Assembly (NCBI RefSeq): GCF_002260525.1
Contig: NZ_MRYI01000014.1
Coordinates: 1-64,000 of the forward strand
Length of the DNA stretch: 64,000 nucleotides
Direction of reading: 5' to 3'
From: Hahella sp. CCB-MM4
GTDB lineage: Bacteria > Pseudomonadota > Gammaproteobacteria > Pseudomonadales > Oleiphilaceae
The notes beneath the pieces were generated by a model that did not search any database, was not told the DNA's origin, and was given only the letters and a program-made list of their open reading frames with translations. The translations under genes and the position numbers were made by a program. Below are positions 1 to 8,347 of this stretch, in pieces (positions within the stretch are counted from its first letter, which is position 1; every line of letters begins with the position of its first letter).

Positions 1-182
1 TTGCCAATGAGAACAGTTTGCTGAAGCTGCTGTACGCTGGTATGTTGAATGCCACAGAACGGTGGACGCATCCGGTGCAGAACTGGAATCTCACGCTCTC
101 GCAGCTATCGATTCACTTTGAAGGGCGGCTGGACGCTCATATCGATCTTTGACTTGGCTGACACAGAGTTTTGAACACCCTC
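1..182 (+). mobile_element. Right end of an IS256-family insertion sequence (partial)
   Basis: The window opens inside an insertion sequence. The transposase C-terminus stops at 152. About 159-182 (TGACACAGAG followed by TTTTGAACACCCTC) resembles the terminal inverted repeat of IS256-family elements. The left end lies outside the window, so the inverted repeat and any target duplication cannot be verified here. The sequence immediately after 182 continues in the frame of a decapitated VOC gene, which is consistent with insertion into that gene. Confidence 0.7.
3..152 (+). CDS. IS256-family (mutator-type) transposase, C-terminal 49 residues
   Basis: Frame 3 reads without a stop from the window edge to TGA at 150-152. 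It gives a C-terminal segment containing NENSLLKLLY, WTHPVQNWN, TLSQLSIHFEGRL and a final DAHIDL. This is the characteristic end of IS256/mutator DDE transposases, where W-x-P-x-Q-N-W and LSQL-x-I-x-FEGRL are strongly conserved. The catalytic domain lies upstream of the window, so it cannot be said whether the element is intact. Confidence 0.85.
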   Translation, partial: ANENSLLKLLYAGMLNATERWTHPVQNWNLTLSQLSIHFEGRLDAHIDL

Positions 183-413
183 ACCGAGCCAATCGACAGT
201 GAAATGGCGACCTTTGCAAATGGAGGTACCATAGCTTTTAAGTGCGACTCGCCCGAACAAGTTCAAGAGTTCCATGACACAGCGGTTTCCTGCGGCGGTC
301 AGTCCATTGAGGAGCAGCCCGGCCTGCGCGAAGGCAGCTTAGGGGCAATGTATCTCGCCTATGTCCGCGACCCCGACGGCAACAAGCTCTGTGCGGTCTA
401 TCGGGTCAAGTAG
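183..413 (+). pseudogene. VOC/glyoxalase-superfamily protein, C-terminal remnant cut by the IS
   Basis: The remnant contains FANGGTIAFKCDSPEQVQEF, a charged helix, and YLAYVRDPDGNKLCAVYRVK. This is the second half of a small single-domain vicinal-oxygen-chelate protein, including the family's DPDGN...E/AVY end. The usual N-terminal beta-alpha-beta-beta-beta module is missing. The only in-frame start candidate, TTG at 171, lies inside the IS end, so any translated product would be an IS/VOC hybrid of about 80 residues. Family assignment is good. Loss of function is inferred from the missing first metal-binding half. Confidence 0.75.
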
Positions 414-518
414 AATTATCGCTCCGGAATTGAGCAACAGAATCGTGGGGGGCAGATCTGCCCCTTACCTTCACACTTTCGTGTATTTGGTCGCAATCCA
501 CTTGCTTGTTGTTCTTAT

Positions 519-1040
519 TTAATCATCTATAGATTCAAGTGACTTGGTCTTAGCAGGTCTTCTGGTGGCAAGATAAATAGCCCATCCAAGAATTATTAAC
601 TCTAAACCAAATGTCCAGTGTAAGAAAAAATTTATCCACCAGGGGTCATGCAGCGCCTTAACTTCAATCAGGGCAAAGGTATTATCAGAAAATGGTGCCA
701 GCCAGCGGACATCTCCCACGATGCTATCCAAAAGTAAATGAATTATTCCGTTGACTGAAAATAGGAATGCCAGCCAACCCTGTGATCGAAGTCTTGTCAT
801 AAGGAAACAGCTGCAGAGCGACAGCATAGAGAGCCAGACCACAGGAAAGTGGGACCAATAGGAATGATGGTGATGCTGCCTATTATCAAAGAGATAAAAA
901 TACAGCAGGTCAAAATCTGGAGCTATTGCACCCAGTAAGCAAGCAGCCATCCACCGCTTGGGTGAATCAAAACCTTTGCCAAACCACCTGTGAAAGTATC
1001 GTGAGCAGACGTAGCCGGCAGGAAGATGCCCAATAAACAT
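519..1040 (-). CDS. YdjM/DUF457-type inner-membrane metal-dependent hydrolase family protein
   Basis: A 173-residue polytopic membrane protein. The pattern GAIAPDFDLLYF, then a histidine run and SYWSHFPVVW, then HLLLDSIVGD is that of the YdjM/YbcI family (DUF457, LexA-binding inner-membrane-associated putative hydrolase), in which His and Asp residues are thought to bind metal. About four hydrophobic segments are seen. The start ATG overlaps the stop of the upstream gene as TAATG, implying translational coupling. The biochemical activity of the family is not established. Confidence 0.75.
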   Translation of the reverse strand: MFIGHLPAGYVCSRYFHRWFGKGFDSPKRWMAACLLGAIAPDFDLLYFYLFDNRQHHHHSYWSHFPVVWLSMLSLCSCFLMTRLRSQGWLAFLFSVNGIIHLLLDSIVGDVRWLAPFSDNTFALIEVKALHDPWWINFFLHWTFGLELIILGWAIYLATRRPAKTKSLESIDD

Positions 1041-1414
1041 TATCTTGCCGACAACTGACGGAATATTCGCCAGTGAATGAGAAGCAGGATTGAGCCTACC
1101 AAAGCAAAAATCGCTTGTTGGAAAAGGTCCTGCTTTCCATCCCGGGCTTCAGAACTAACAGCGATATCATATGCTTCCAATCTTTGTTGGGTTAGTTCTT
1201 CTTCGGCGGGCATTGCCACAGCATTATCTGCTGAAGAGTATCTGTTCCAATAAGCCGCATTGGATTGAAGTCGTTGATATTCGTAAGAGGGAAGGGTGAT
1301 TTCCGGAGTGGTGATTCTAATGATCGCATATCCGCTGAAGGATAGGGTAAATAGTAGAGATATCACACAGAAGAAGCATACTGCGAGGGCGTAAACCTCG
1401 ATTTTTGATTTCAT
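1040..1414 (-). CDS. Hypothetical two-TM membrane protein
   Basis: Starting at the ATG at 1414, this gives a 124-residue protein with a hydrophobic segment near residues 7-30, a polar periplasmic-type middle rich in Tyr, Glu and Gln, a second hydrophobic segment near the C-terminus (FALVGSILLLIHW), and an RQLSAR tail. A longer form would extend back to 1555 but would overlap the divergent gene, so the 1414 start is preferred. It is coupled to the YdjM-like gene by TAATG. I do not recognise the family. Confidence 0.6.
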   Translation of the reverse strand: MKSKIEVYALAVCFFCVISLLFTLSFSGYAIIRITTPEITLPSYEYQRLQSNAAYWNRYSSADNAVAMPAEEELTQQRLEAYDIAVSSEARDGKQDLFQQAIFALVGSILLLIHWRIFRQLSAR

Positions 1415-1538
1415 TGTCCAAATCCGTAGCCGTTTGCCTGCGGTAAAGGATGTCGGTATAAGTTGGCTTTTAGCTGGGTAACTGTGGCTGACTTTGGTAT
1501 CAAGTGTGGCTAGAAGTGGCGAGGTTGGAGGATTTTGG

Positions 1539-1910
1539 ATGAGAGAAATATTCATGCCCTTATGTTTAGGCTTGATGCTTCTGCTAAGCGGATGCGTTGG
1601 GCATTACGAGGCGACTGATTTTGATCTTGTTGAATTGGAAAGGGCGCTTGTTTCTCTATCGGATACTGATTTGTCTATCAGCAATAAAGTGGGAGAAATT
1701 CCAAAATCTCAATGGCCTGAGGCTATCGTTAAATTAAATGCTGAAGCAGTACGAAAAGATGAGACGGGTATCTATGTTCGTCTGGACAGTAACTGGGTAG
1801 AAGAAAGTGGAGTCTTTTTTCCAACGGTCCCAGAGAAATTCAGTTCCTCGTCTGATCCAAGCTATAAAGCATTAAGCGACCGACTGTACAGCTATTATGT
1901 AAAAGGATAG
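1539..1910 (+). CDS. Small lipoprotein, unknown function
   Basis: The ATG at 1539 is preceded by GGAGG at 1527-1531 with ideal spacing, so it is chosen over the longer form from 1494. The N-terminus is a lipoprotein signal peptide, hydrophobic from about residue 4 to a lipobox LLSGC at about residues 14-18. The mature part, about 105 residues, is acidic and contains GIYVRLDSNWVEESGVFFP, which resembles small periplasmic proteins that monitor membrane-protein output. No firm family call. It is divergent from the two-TM gene, with about 124 bp between for promoters. Confidence 0.65.
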   Translation: MREIFMPLCLGLMLLLSGCVGHYEATDFDLVELERALVSLSDTDLSISNKVGEIPKSQWPEAIVKLNAEAVRKDETGIYVRLDSNWVEESGVFFPTVPEKFSSSSDPSYKALSDRLYSYYVKG

Positions 1911-2284
1911 GGGCATAGAGGGCCTAAATGCGAAGGTCTTGAGACTACACTTGCTCGTACCTGAACCTAGAGAAGATCCATATCCTGAAAGTGAGTTATT
2001 TCTAATAGGAATATATTCTTCACGGTCTTTCTACGGGTAGAAATATGAAGGTGAATATTTATACAAAATGGGAAATCTAAGCTAGTCTGAAAAAAACGAT
2101 TTGTACAAAAAATATTCATCTGTACTTCCATATTTTCGCTATTTGTCATGGAAGATCATGGATTGATTTAGGGGCTTGGGAACTGAAAAAGGGGAAGCCT
2201 CTTGGCGAATACCGGCAGCGAGTGTCGGGATACCGTCGAGAAAAGGACTTCGTGTTTATCGCAGGCAGGCGTAGGGAGTTAAAG
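1911..2284. other. Intergenic, no gene seen
   Basis: About 370 bp between the small lipoprotein and the methyltransferase. The segment 1980-2150 is AT-rich and probably carries the promoter for the downstream gene. I see no convincing RNA or coding signal. The short minus-strand reading frames here lack family features and a ribosome-binding site. Confidence 0.4.
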
Positions 2285-3550
2285 ATGAACGTTCGATGGA
2301 CTGATAGCTTTTTAAATGGTCTCGAAATTGAATTAGTCTCTGCCATTCTGGCAATCACTCTTATATCCATCATGATGATAGCGCTGGTTTCTCTTCTGGC
2401 CAGGATTTGGCAAGGGGTACGGAGCCGGAATATCAAGCCGGGAATATATTTCGGCTTGTGGAATGACCCCATTCGGCATGAAACCAATATTTCCATCAAT
2501 CGCCTGAAACGATCATTTGGAAGATTCTATTTATCCATTTTGTATGCTCCCAATTTGAGGCCGGTTTGGGGAGCCAGAATGACGCCGCTGCTAATCAGTG
2601 GAGACTGCCTGTCAGGGGAGCTAAAGACTCAGGATAGTGGCAGAGTCCATAAGACACCGGTGCTGTTCCAGCTAAGGTCTGAACCTTATATTGGGAAGCT
2701 TTTGGGAGCCGTTTCCGGTGGTCATCAAAAAGGTACTGATGTTGACGACCGAAAACATAAGGGGAGATCAAATGAGTATATTCAATATAAAACCAATCCC
2801 ATTTGGTATTGGTTAACCCAGATAAAGTTGCCGGCAAAGGTCTCTATTATTCAAGGAATTATTGAAAAGCATGAAAGCCTGTCGGGCGATCAGAAATATT
2901 ATTATCAAGGGCTGGAGTTTGATATACCCAGCCATTCGTTCAACCCGACGTTTGGCAAGGTATCTACCTTGTTACTTGAATACGTGAAATCCTGTGTTGT
3001 GCCAAGCTCGAAAGTTCTGGATCTCGGTACGGGAACCGGTTATTACGCGGTTACACTCGCCAGGCAAAGAGGTTGTCAGGTGACCGGCATCGATATCGAC
3101 GATCAGGAAATTAATGTGGCGCGGATCAACGCCTGGCGTAATGGTGTCAGGGAAAATACCGCGTTCTATACTGTCCGCAAAAATCATCCTTTTGAGAAAG
3201 TTGGGACCAATGAAAAGTTTGATCTGATCATTGCCAATCTGCCTTTCTCAAGGACCTCACAGATATGGAAACTTCGTCATCATCGGATGGCACAATGCTT
3301 CCATGGTAAACGCTGGCTTTTGGAAATGCTGATCCTGGGAAGTGCGTATCATATAGAGCGGAATGGCAGACTTGTTTTTGCATATTCCGACAGTGGTTAT
3401 AAAAACTTTCTGGATGACCTGATTGAAGTCTCGCCCTGGACGATAAATTTCCGGGAATGTGTTAATCGCGAGAAGGATGACAGTTTCTATATATATGATT
3501 TAAGGCTGAATGATGACTTCCTGTCGTTGCTTGATAAGCAGAAAAGTTGA
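2285..3550 (+). CDS. Membrane-anchored class I SAM-dependent methyltransferase
   Basis: The start ATG at 2285 is preceded by GGGAG and gives 421 residues. Residues about 15-45 form one strong transmembrane segment (VSAILAITLISIMMIALVSL). After a roughly 180-residue region I do not recognise comes a class I methyltransferase domain: motif I VLDLGTGTGYYAVTLA near residue 245, an acidic GIDIDD after strand 2, and FDLIIANLPFSR, an N-L-P-F variant of the N-P-P-Y motif of PrmC/HemK and RsmC-like enzymes. That motif suggests methylation of an amide or exocyclic amine. The combination of a membrane anchor and an NPPY-like motif is uncommon. Substrate unknown. Confidence 0.75.
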   Translation: MNVRWTDSFLNGLEIELVSAILAITLISIMMIALVSLLARIWQGVRSRNIKPGIYFGLWNDPIRHETNISINRLKRSFGRFYLSILYAPNLRPVWGARMTPLLISGDCLSGELKTQDSGRVHKTPVLFQLRSEPYIGKLLGAVSGGHQKGTDVDDRKHKGRSNEYIQYKTNPIWYWLTQIKLPAKVSIIQGIIEKHESLSGDQKYYYQGLEFDIPSHSFNPTFGKVSTLLLEYVKSCVVPSSKVLDLGTGTGYYAVTLARQRGCQVTGIDIDDQEINVARINAWRNGVRENTAFYTVRKNHPFEKVGTNEKFDLIIANLPFSRTSQIWKLRHHRMAQCFHGKRWLLEMLILGSAYHIERNGRLVFAYSDSGYKNFLDDLIEVSPWTINFRECVNREKDDSFYIYDLRLNDDFLSLLDKQKS

Positions 3551-3604
3551 GGTCACAGCCGGTAAGTTGCCCGTCAGCAGGGAGATTTGCGTAAAATCGA
3601 AAGA

Positions 3605-3633
3605 CGCCTGACAGAACGATTGTCTGTCAGGCG
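3605..3633. terminator. Bidirectional hairpin terminator between convergent genes
   Basis: A perfect 11-bp stem, CGCCTGACAGA with TCTGTCAGGCG, and a 7-nt loop. On the minus strand it is followed by TCTTTCGATTTT, a passable U-rich tail for the CBM21 gene. It also lies just past the methyltransferase stop, so it can serve both. Confidence 0.75.
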
Positions 3634-3645
3634 TAAGTGATTGGC

Positions 3646-4479
3646 TTATCGGTGAATGATGTCTATCTGATAATTCCGCCCAAAGTTATTGTCCCAATAA
3701 GTGTCGCCATTGACCTGGTAGGAGACCGCATACTCAACGATGTTGGAGGTAGGATCCTGCATTTCCTCGCCGGTTGACGTCATGCTCCAGTATTCAACCC
3801 CATTGGCATTGGGATAGGTTACCCAACTGTATCCCACTAATCGTCCGTACTGGAAGGTCAGATCTTTAACATAAGTTGTCTTCCAGTTATCCAGTGTGTA
3901 GTGAACTTTCACGTCTTTGGCATAGCCAAGGTTTTTTAGCAAAACTCCCACACTGAAGCGGCCGTCAAAGTGCGTGCTGTTCTCTCCATATTGAGCATCA
4001 TAAGGTGCGAGTGCTCCAGCATAGTCAACCTGGATATTTGAGCCGATATATTCCCCTGAATCCGCTGGAAGAAAGTAATTTTGCTCATGGTTATTGTCCC
4101 AGAAGACAGTACCATCAACTTCATACTCTAGGGCGAAAGTCAGGTTAAGGGGTTGTTGAGTCGGCTCATTAGGGTGATGCAGCATGCGGGTTTCCGAGAT
4201 TCGCCACACTTCCTTGTTGTTGTCGATCATATGATCGAATCTGGCGTCCTGCCGTTTCCATTGACCATCATCATCCAGGTACTGCATCGAAACTTTTTTG
4301 TCTCGGGCAATATTCTCTATCAGGATATCAGCAGTGTAGGTTTGCCAGGAAAAGCCGTAACGGCCGTGGATTCTGGAGTCTGCCTTTATCAGGCTGACTT
4401 CGTCTGCCAATGCCGAAGTTCCCATCAGGGTGGTGAGTAGGCCGAATATGAATGGCAGCAAAATTGTTGAACGTTTCAT
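3646..4479 (-). CDS. Secreted protein with two CBM21-type carbohydrate-binding domains
   Basis: The 277-residue product has a clear Sec signal peptide (LLPFIFGLLTTLMGTSALA, cleavage after ALA near residue 25). Two similar halves follow. Each is a roughly 110-residue beta-rich unit ending in the CBM21 hallmark, here VFWDNNHEQNYFL (first) and TYWDNNFGRNYQI (second). CBM21 modules bind starch or glycogen and occur in fungal glucoamylase and in eukaryotic PP1 glycogen-targeting subunits. They are less common in bacteria. There is no catalytic domain, so a role as a secreted polysaccharide-binding protein is inferred. It has its own promoter region and a terminator at 3605-3633. Confidence 0.75.
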   Translation of the reverse strand: MKRSTILLPFIFGLLTTLMGTSALADEVSLIKADSRIHGRYGFSWQTYTADILIENIARDKKVSMQYLDDDGQWKRQDARFDHMIDNNKEVWRISETRMLHHPNEPTQQPLNLTFALEYEVDGTVFWDNNHEQNYFLPADSGEYIGSNIQVDYAGALAPYDAQYGENSTHFDGRFSVGVLLKNLGYAKDVKVHYTLDNWKTTYVKDLTFQYGRLVGYSWVTYPNANGVEYWSMTSTGEEMQDPTSNIVEYAVSYQVNGDTYWDNNFGRNYQIDIIHR

Positions 4480-4760
4480 TAACTAGTCCTTTACAAAAAT
4501 GAAGTTCCCATTCGCATAGCATCGATTTTTTGTGCTTATGCCTGCCAGCTGCATGGATGTCATTGCCTGTTAACCGCAAATATGAGCGGCTAACCCAATG
4601 AGGTATCGCCTCGACTACGAATACCGGGGAGAACTATACGCAGGATTCTGCTGTTCCAGAAGGGGGACTTAAGTGCAAGTGCATGCGGTAATGGAGATAT
4701 CCAAACTATAGGCTTTTTGTCTGGATTATTGTGGTGAGGGTTGAGCCGAATAGGGCGGAA
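4480..4760. other. Upstream region of the CBM21 gene
   Basis: Noncoding between the CBM21 start and the aminopeptidase terminator. It should hold the CBM21 promoter. I cannot point to a confident -35/-10 pair and see no RNA gene. Confidence 0.35.
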
Positions 4761-4807
4761 GGCCTTTACGCCTGCGAATCGTATCTATGATCACAGACGT
4801 AAAGGCC
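4761..4807 (-). terminator. Terminator-like long hairpin after the aminopeptidase gene
   Basis: The arms GGCCTTTACG (4761-4770) and CGTAAAGGCC (up to 4807) pair perfectly. The pairing extends inward for about 7 more bases if two G-U pairs, possible only in the minus-strand RNA, are allowed. It lies about 40 bp past the stop of the minus-strand aminopeptidase. There is no U tract, so rho-independent activity is uncertain. Confidence 0.5.
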
Positions 4808-4844
4808 GATTAGCACTGAAGTTATCAGTACGATTTAGATACCA

Positions 4845-6395
4845 TTACTTGATCTGGGTATAGGTGACCTCAAGATTGTAATGAGAGCTTGACCAGCTAT
4901 AACCCCTGACCATGACATAAACCTCATCTTCACCAGGTGGGACGGTAAGGTTGCAGGTTTCGGAGGAACCGTTTTTATATGGCCGGCAGTCGTACTGGCT
5001 GGTGGTTGGAGCCGCGCCAACGCGGACATACAGGTCAGCATCGTTAGTTCCGGTCATCACCGCACTGAATTCAGTGCCGGATTCTACTTTGAACGGGCCC
5101 AACTGATCATTCACTCCACGGTTGACGTCACCTTCAAAGTTCTCGGTGACTTCATCGCCTGGATCCGGATCAGGTCCTGGATCATCAGTGAAATCCCCTT
5201 TCGCCAGTTCTGCCACATAAGCCGCTGCCAGTTTACCAAAGTTGACCGCGTGGTCAGCGTTGCCGCCGCTCTTATCGATCGTGTCGTTGGCAGAATGGAT
5301 GTAAGGGTTGGAGCCGTTAAAGGTGGACTCAAATGGGAATGATGCAGCATAGCCCTGGTTGTTCCAGGAAGCGTGATCCGAACAACCATAACCACATTCA
5401 CTGTAGCCCAGAGTTACAGAGGGTTGATAGGCGCTGACCAAGTCTGCCAGGAACTGGTTTTGAGCGGAGTTGGTGTAGTCCTCCATGATATAGATATCGC
5501 CGCTGGAACCTTTGTAGTTGGTCATATCCAGCTGCAGGACACCCACGACATCTTTGCCCTGATTGCGGAATGACTGAGCGATATCCTGGGATCCGCGCAG
5601 GCCGACTTCCTCCGCGGCATAGCCCATGAACATGACCGTCCGATCCGGCTTGTATCCGGTCTCCATGGCTGCTGTGATCACCGAGGTCAGGGTGGCGATT
5701 CCGGAGGCGTCATCATCGGCACCCGGAGCGCGTGTGTTTTCACCGGTGTTGAAGCCGGCGATAGAGTCCTGATGCCCGCCAAGGATGACAATCTCATTGG
5801 GTTTGCTTTTACCCTGAATTGTCATGATCACTGAGGGTTGCTGCCAGCTGTGGTTGAAAAACTCTACCGTGATATCACTCCGTGATCCGGCAAGGCTTTG
5901 CCATTTATTCTTGATCCATTGGGCTCCCTGCAAGCCTCCGGAGGCGGTGTAGTAGCGATTGGTAAAATTGGCGAGGCTCTGGATGGTGGAGCGAATATCG
6001 GTCTCTTTCACCTTGCCCTGCATGGCGTTGACCACTTCACCGTTGTCGATGCTGTAGTCGGGTGGCTGTACTGCAAGAGCAGGAGCAATCAGTGAGTCAA
6101 ACAGGGCTGCGCCTTGTGCAGACTCTTGAGACTCATGGGCAATAAATCCACCACAACGATTCAGTTCGTGATGCATCATCTCTGAAATTGCAGGGACTTG
6201 CTCTTCACTGACTTTGAGCGCAGAAATGCCGTTTGAGGTGAACGCCCGAACTGCGTTTTGATCAACGAGTTCTGGAAAGTGACGTTGGATGGCATTGAGT
6301 CCTTCTGCATCGGTGGTGATCCATACGTCGTCCGCCAGTGCCAATTGCGACGCCGCCAGCAGCGCTGGAACGGTGAGTCGTAAATATTTGTTCAT
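4845..6395 (-). CDS. Secreted zinc aminopeptidase, peptidase family M28 (Vibrio leucyl aminopeptidase type) with PPC domain
   Basis: The 516-residue preproprotein has a signal peptide (residues 1-21), a propeptide of roughly 85 residues, an M28 catalytic domain (about 110-400), an Asp/Pro linker and a C-terminal PPC (pre-peptidase C) beta domain. Dizinc ligands and catalytic residues are visible: His208 (GGHQDS), bridging Asp in GADDDASG (about 227), catalytic Glu pair E262-E263 (AAEE), Asp290 (LQLDM) and His367 (YIHSANDT). C334 and C338 in ECGYGC match the disulfide of the Vibrio proteolyticus enzyme. It should release hydrophobic N-terminal residues from peptides outside the cell; the PPC domain is normally removed on maturation. 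Confidence 0.93.
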   Translation of the reverse strand: MNKYLRLTVPALLAASQLALADDVWITTDAEGLNAIQRHFPELVDQNAVRAFTSNGISALKVSEEQVPAISEMMHHELNRCGGFIAHESQESAQGAALFDSLIAPALAVQPPDYSIDNGEVVNAMQGKVKETDIRSTIQSLANFTNRYYTASGGLQGAQWIKNKWQSLAGSRSDITVEFFNHSWQQPSVIMTIQGKSKPNEIVILGGHQDSIAGFNTGENTRAPGADDDASGIATLTSVITAAMETGYKPDRTVMFMGYAAEEVGLRGSQDIAQSFRNQGKDVVGVLQLDMTNYKGSSGDIYIMEDYTNSAQNQFLADLVSAYQPSVTLGYSECGYGCSDHASWNNQGYAASFPFESTFNGSNPYIHSANDTIDKSGGNADHAVNFGKLAAAYVAELAKGDFTDDPGPDPDPGDEVTENFEGDVNRGVNDQLGPFKVESGTEFSAVMTGTNDADLYVRVGAAPTTSQYDCRPYKNGSSETCNLTVPPGEDEVYVMVRGYSWSSSHYNLEVTYTQIK

Positions 6396-6730
6396 TAGGT
6401 TCTCCTTCCTTAGAAGCCATTCCTACCTCTACAGAGATAAGCCGCGGTCAGCAGCATCGCCGTAAGGAAAGGCAACGTATTGTTTTGCCTTTGTGTGGGG
6501 TGCAGTCAGGATTGTGTCCTCGACTGCCTGCCAGTATTTAGTCGGTCGATAGGACTGCCATAACTGGTCGAAATCTACTCTAGTCAAGGAGAGTGTTTTT
6601 CACAATAGGCTTTAAAACCTAAATCACTTGTTGATCGCTGGTTATTGGTGCTAGGTAATGAAATGTCATATCTGTCGTTAGGTATGATTCTCCATGAAAA
6701 TGGCGTGCGGTACAGCTGCACGCGTAATTT
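6396..6730. other. Intergenic, promoter region of the aminopeptidase
   Basis: About 335 bp with no coding signal. A good ribosome-binding site (AGGAGAA on the minus strand) sits just before the aminopeptidase ATG. Nothing else is recognisable. The end near 6730 is the 3' flank of the enoyl-CoA hydratase gene. Confidence 0.4.
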
Positions 6731-7564
6731 CTAACGTCCCAGAAAACGACTGACAGCCTTTTGGTGAAACTCTGTGGTAAAACAAATGGGCTCGATAAAT
6801 TCTTCCAGTTCAATTGCCTGATCCCAAGGCACCTCCCCGGCACGGCGGAGGAGTGTTTTAGCCATTCCGAAAACACTGGCGGGCAGATGGTGAACCTGTT
6901 CAGCATAAGCAATCGCGGCATCGAGAAGCTCTTCATGAGCGACAACCTGATTGAGAATGCCGTGAGACAGAGCTTCTTCTGCACTCAACTCCTGCCCCTT
7001 AAGGTAATACTCTATTGCCTTGTTATAGCCAAGCTTCCGGGTGAGATACCAGCTGGTGCCGACTTCCGGGGTCAATCCAATTTTGCCGAAGGCGGGGACA
7101 ATGCGGGCTTTTTCTGATCCGATCAAGATGTCGGAAGCAAAGGCGAAAGATAACCCGACACCCGCTGCGGCACCGTTAATCGCTGAGATGACCAATTTTT
7201 CAGTTTGCTTGATGAGGCGGGCGACACCACCGAATTGATAACGAATCCAGTTGCGCATGATGGTGACCCCCTCCGGCGACTGGTGTCCTATGCTGTCATG
7301 GGCCATTTGCATCAGCTCCATATCTCCACCTGCACTAAAAGCGGGGTCTGCTCCTGTCAGGATGATGGTACGTACATCCGTATCGGCGGCAGCCTGGGAT
7401 AACTTGTCCAGTAGTTGAACGGTGAGAGGCCCGCTCAGACAATTCAGCCGTTTGGGGTCATTCATGGTGACAACGGCGTAGTGACCTTCTTTTTCCAGTG
7501 TTACTAGTGAAGCTTCCGTATCGGTACAGCGTTTTATCAGATCGTTATAGCTATACTGTGTCAT
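6731..7564 (-). CDS. Enoyl-CoA hydratase/isomerase family protein
   Basis: Start ATG at 7564, preceded by AGGAG on the minus strand. The longer reading frame to 7780 has no family sequence and would cross the operators. The 277-residue product is a crotonase: VTMNDPKRLNCL near the N-terminus, an oxyanion-hole strand GADPAFSAGGDMELM, and AAVGLSFAFASDILIGSEKARIVPAFGKIGLTPEVGTSWYL. In the second active-site position PEVG aligns with the catalytic loop, with Glu in the place of the second catalytic Glu. It probably acts on an acyl-CoA in fatty-acid or aromatic degradation. It is divergent from a MarR regulator, with two operator copies between them. Confidence 0.85.
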   Translation of the reverse strand: MTQYSYNDLIKRCTDTEASLVTLEKEGHYAVVTMNDPKRLNCLSGPLTVQLLDKLSQAAADTDVRTIILTGADPAFSAGGDMELMQMAHDSIGHQSPEGVTIMRNWIRYQFGGVARLIKQTEKLVISAINGAAAGVGLSFAFASDILIGSEKARIVPAFGKIGLTPEVGTSWYLTRKLGYNKAIEYYLKGQELSAEEALSHGILNQVVAHEELLDAAIAYAEQVHHLPASVFGMAKTLLRRAGEVPWDQAIELEEFIEPICFTTEFHQKAVSRFLGR

Positions 7565-7597
7565 TTCACTGACTCCTGCGTGATGAGTTCTAAAAAA

Positions 7598-7638
7598 ATA
7601 GTACGATGACGTACTATAATGGTACGATACAGTACTAT
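7598..7638. promoter_or_regulatory. Two tandem palindromic operators, probably for the MarR regulator
   Basis: Copy 1 at 7598-7617 is ATAGTAC-N6-GTACTAT, a perfect 7-bp inverted repeat. Copy 2 at 7619-7638 is ATGGTAC-N6-GTACTAT, one mismatch. The two copies are 21 bp apart, i.e. on the same DNA face. A TATAAT hexamer (7615-7620) facing the MarR gene lies inside the pair. This layout is typical of autoregulation by a MarR dimer that also represses the divergent gene. The binding protein is inferred from position only. Confidence 0.75.
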
Positions 7639-7825
7639 TTGTGCTTGAGCAACATATGAGCAATATGTGAGATCTGTAGACTGGGCCAGTAAGTGTGATT
7701 CGAAAGGCTGAATAGAAAATGTGGGCGGGAAGTGAGAACCTGAAGAACTGAGAGGAGAGGGGCTCTATCCTGTGAGGCACCGGTAACCATGCGGTAAAAC
7801 CGCGTTCAATTTCGAGATGTGAGTG

Positions 7826-8290
7826 ATGACAGAAAGCGTTGAAGATGAATTGAGACTGGGAGAGAAAGCGCTCTTTTTCCAGATCTCAGTAATCAATAAG
7901 GCCATTCAGCGATTGCTGGAAAGGCGACTCAAGTCGGAGCTGGATGCGAATCTGTCCGTCAGCCATGCAGATATCCTGATGTACCTGAACCTCTATCAGA
8001 GAGCTACCGTAACGGAATTAAGGGAATTCCTGGGCGTCACCAAATCGACGATGACCGTTCTGCTTAAAAAGCTGGAAGATTTGAATTATGTCTATCGGGA
8101 GGTTGATGAGGTGGATAAGCGAAAGACCTGGATCTTTCTGACTACTCCGCTTCAACCCAGGTTGGGGAAGGCCAGGAAGGTCGGTGAGGAGGTCTCTGAG
8201 CAAGTTCTCAGAGACCTGAACAAGGATGAAAAGAAAGAGCTGGCGCGGCTCCTGGCCAAGGTGAAGCAAGGGTTGTCAGGGATTGAGTGA
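7826..8290 (+). CDS. MarR-family transcriptional regulator
   Basis: About 154 residues. Winged-helix features are clear: a dimerisation helix at the N-terminus, ATVTELREFLGVTKSTMTVLLKKLEDLNYVYR as helix-turn-helix and recognition helix (about residues 58-90), then a wing VDEVDKRKTWIFLT. The D-x-R-K-x wing is the MarR signature. GTG at 7823 directly precedes the ATG at 7826 and could also be used; no strong ribosome-binding site is visible for either. It likely represses itself and the divergent enoyl-CoA hydratase gene through the palindromes at 7598-7638, perhaps relieved by an acyl-CoA or aromatic ligand. Confidence 0.85.
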   Translation: MTESVEDELRLGEKALFFQISVINKAIQRLLERRLKSELDANLSVSHADILMYLNLYQRATVTELREFLGVTKSTMTVLLKKLEDLNYVYREVDEVDKRKTWIFLTTPLQPRLGKARKVGEEVSEQVLRDLNKDEKKELARLLAKVKQGLSGIE

Positions 8291-8347
8291 ATGTTTGATG
8301 CTACCCGGCATTAACACCTGTGTTTGTGCCTGCGCCGGGACATGAAA

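Noticed and set aside
1967-2499. Minus-strand frames upstream of and within the methyltransferase gene
   Set aside because: No family features or ribosome-binding site, and mostly antisense to a well-supported gene.
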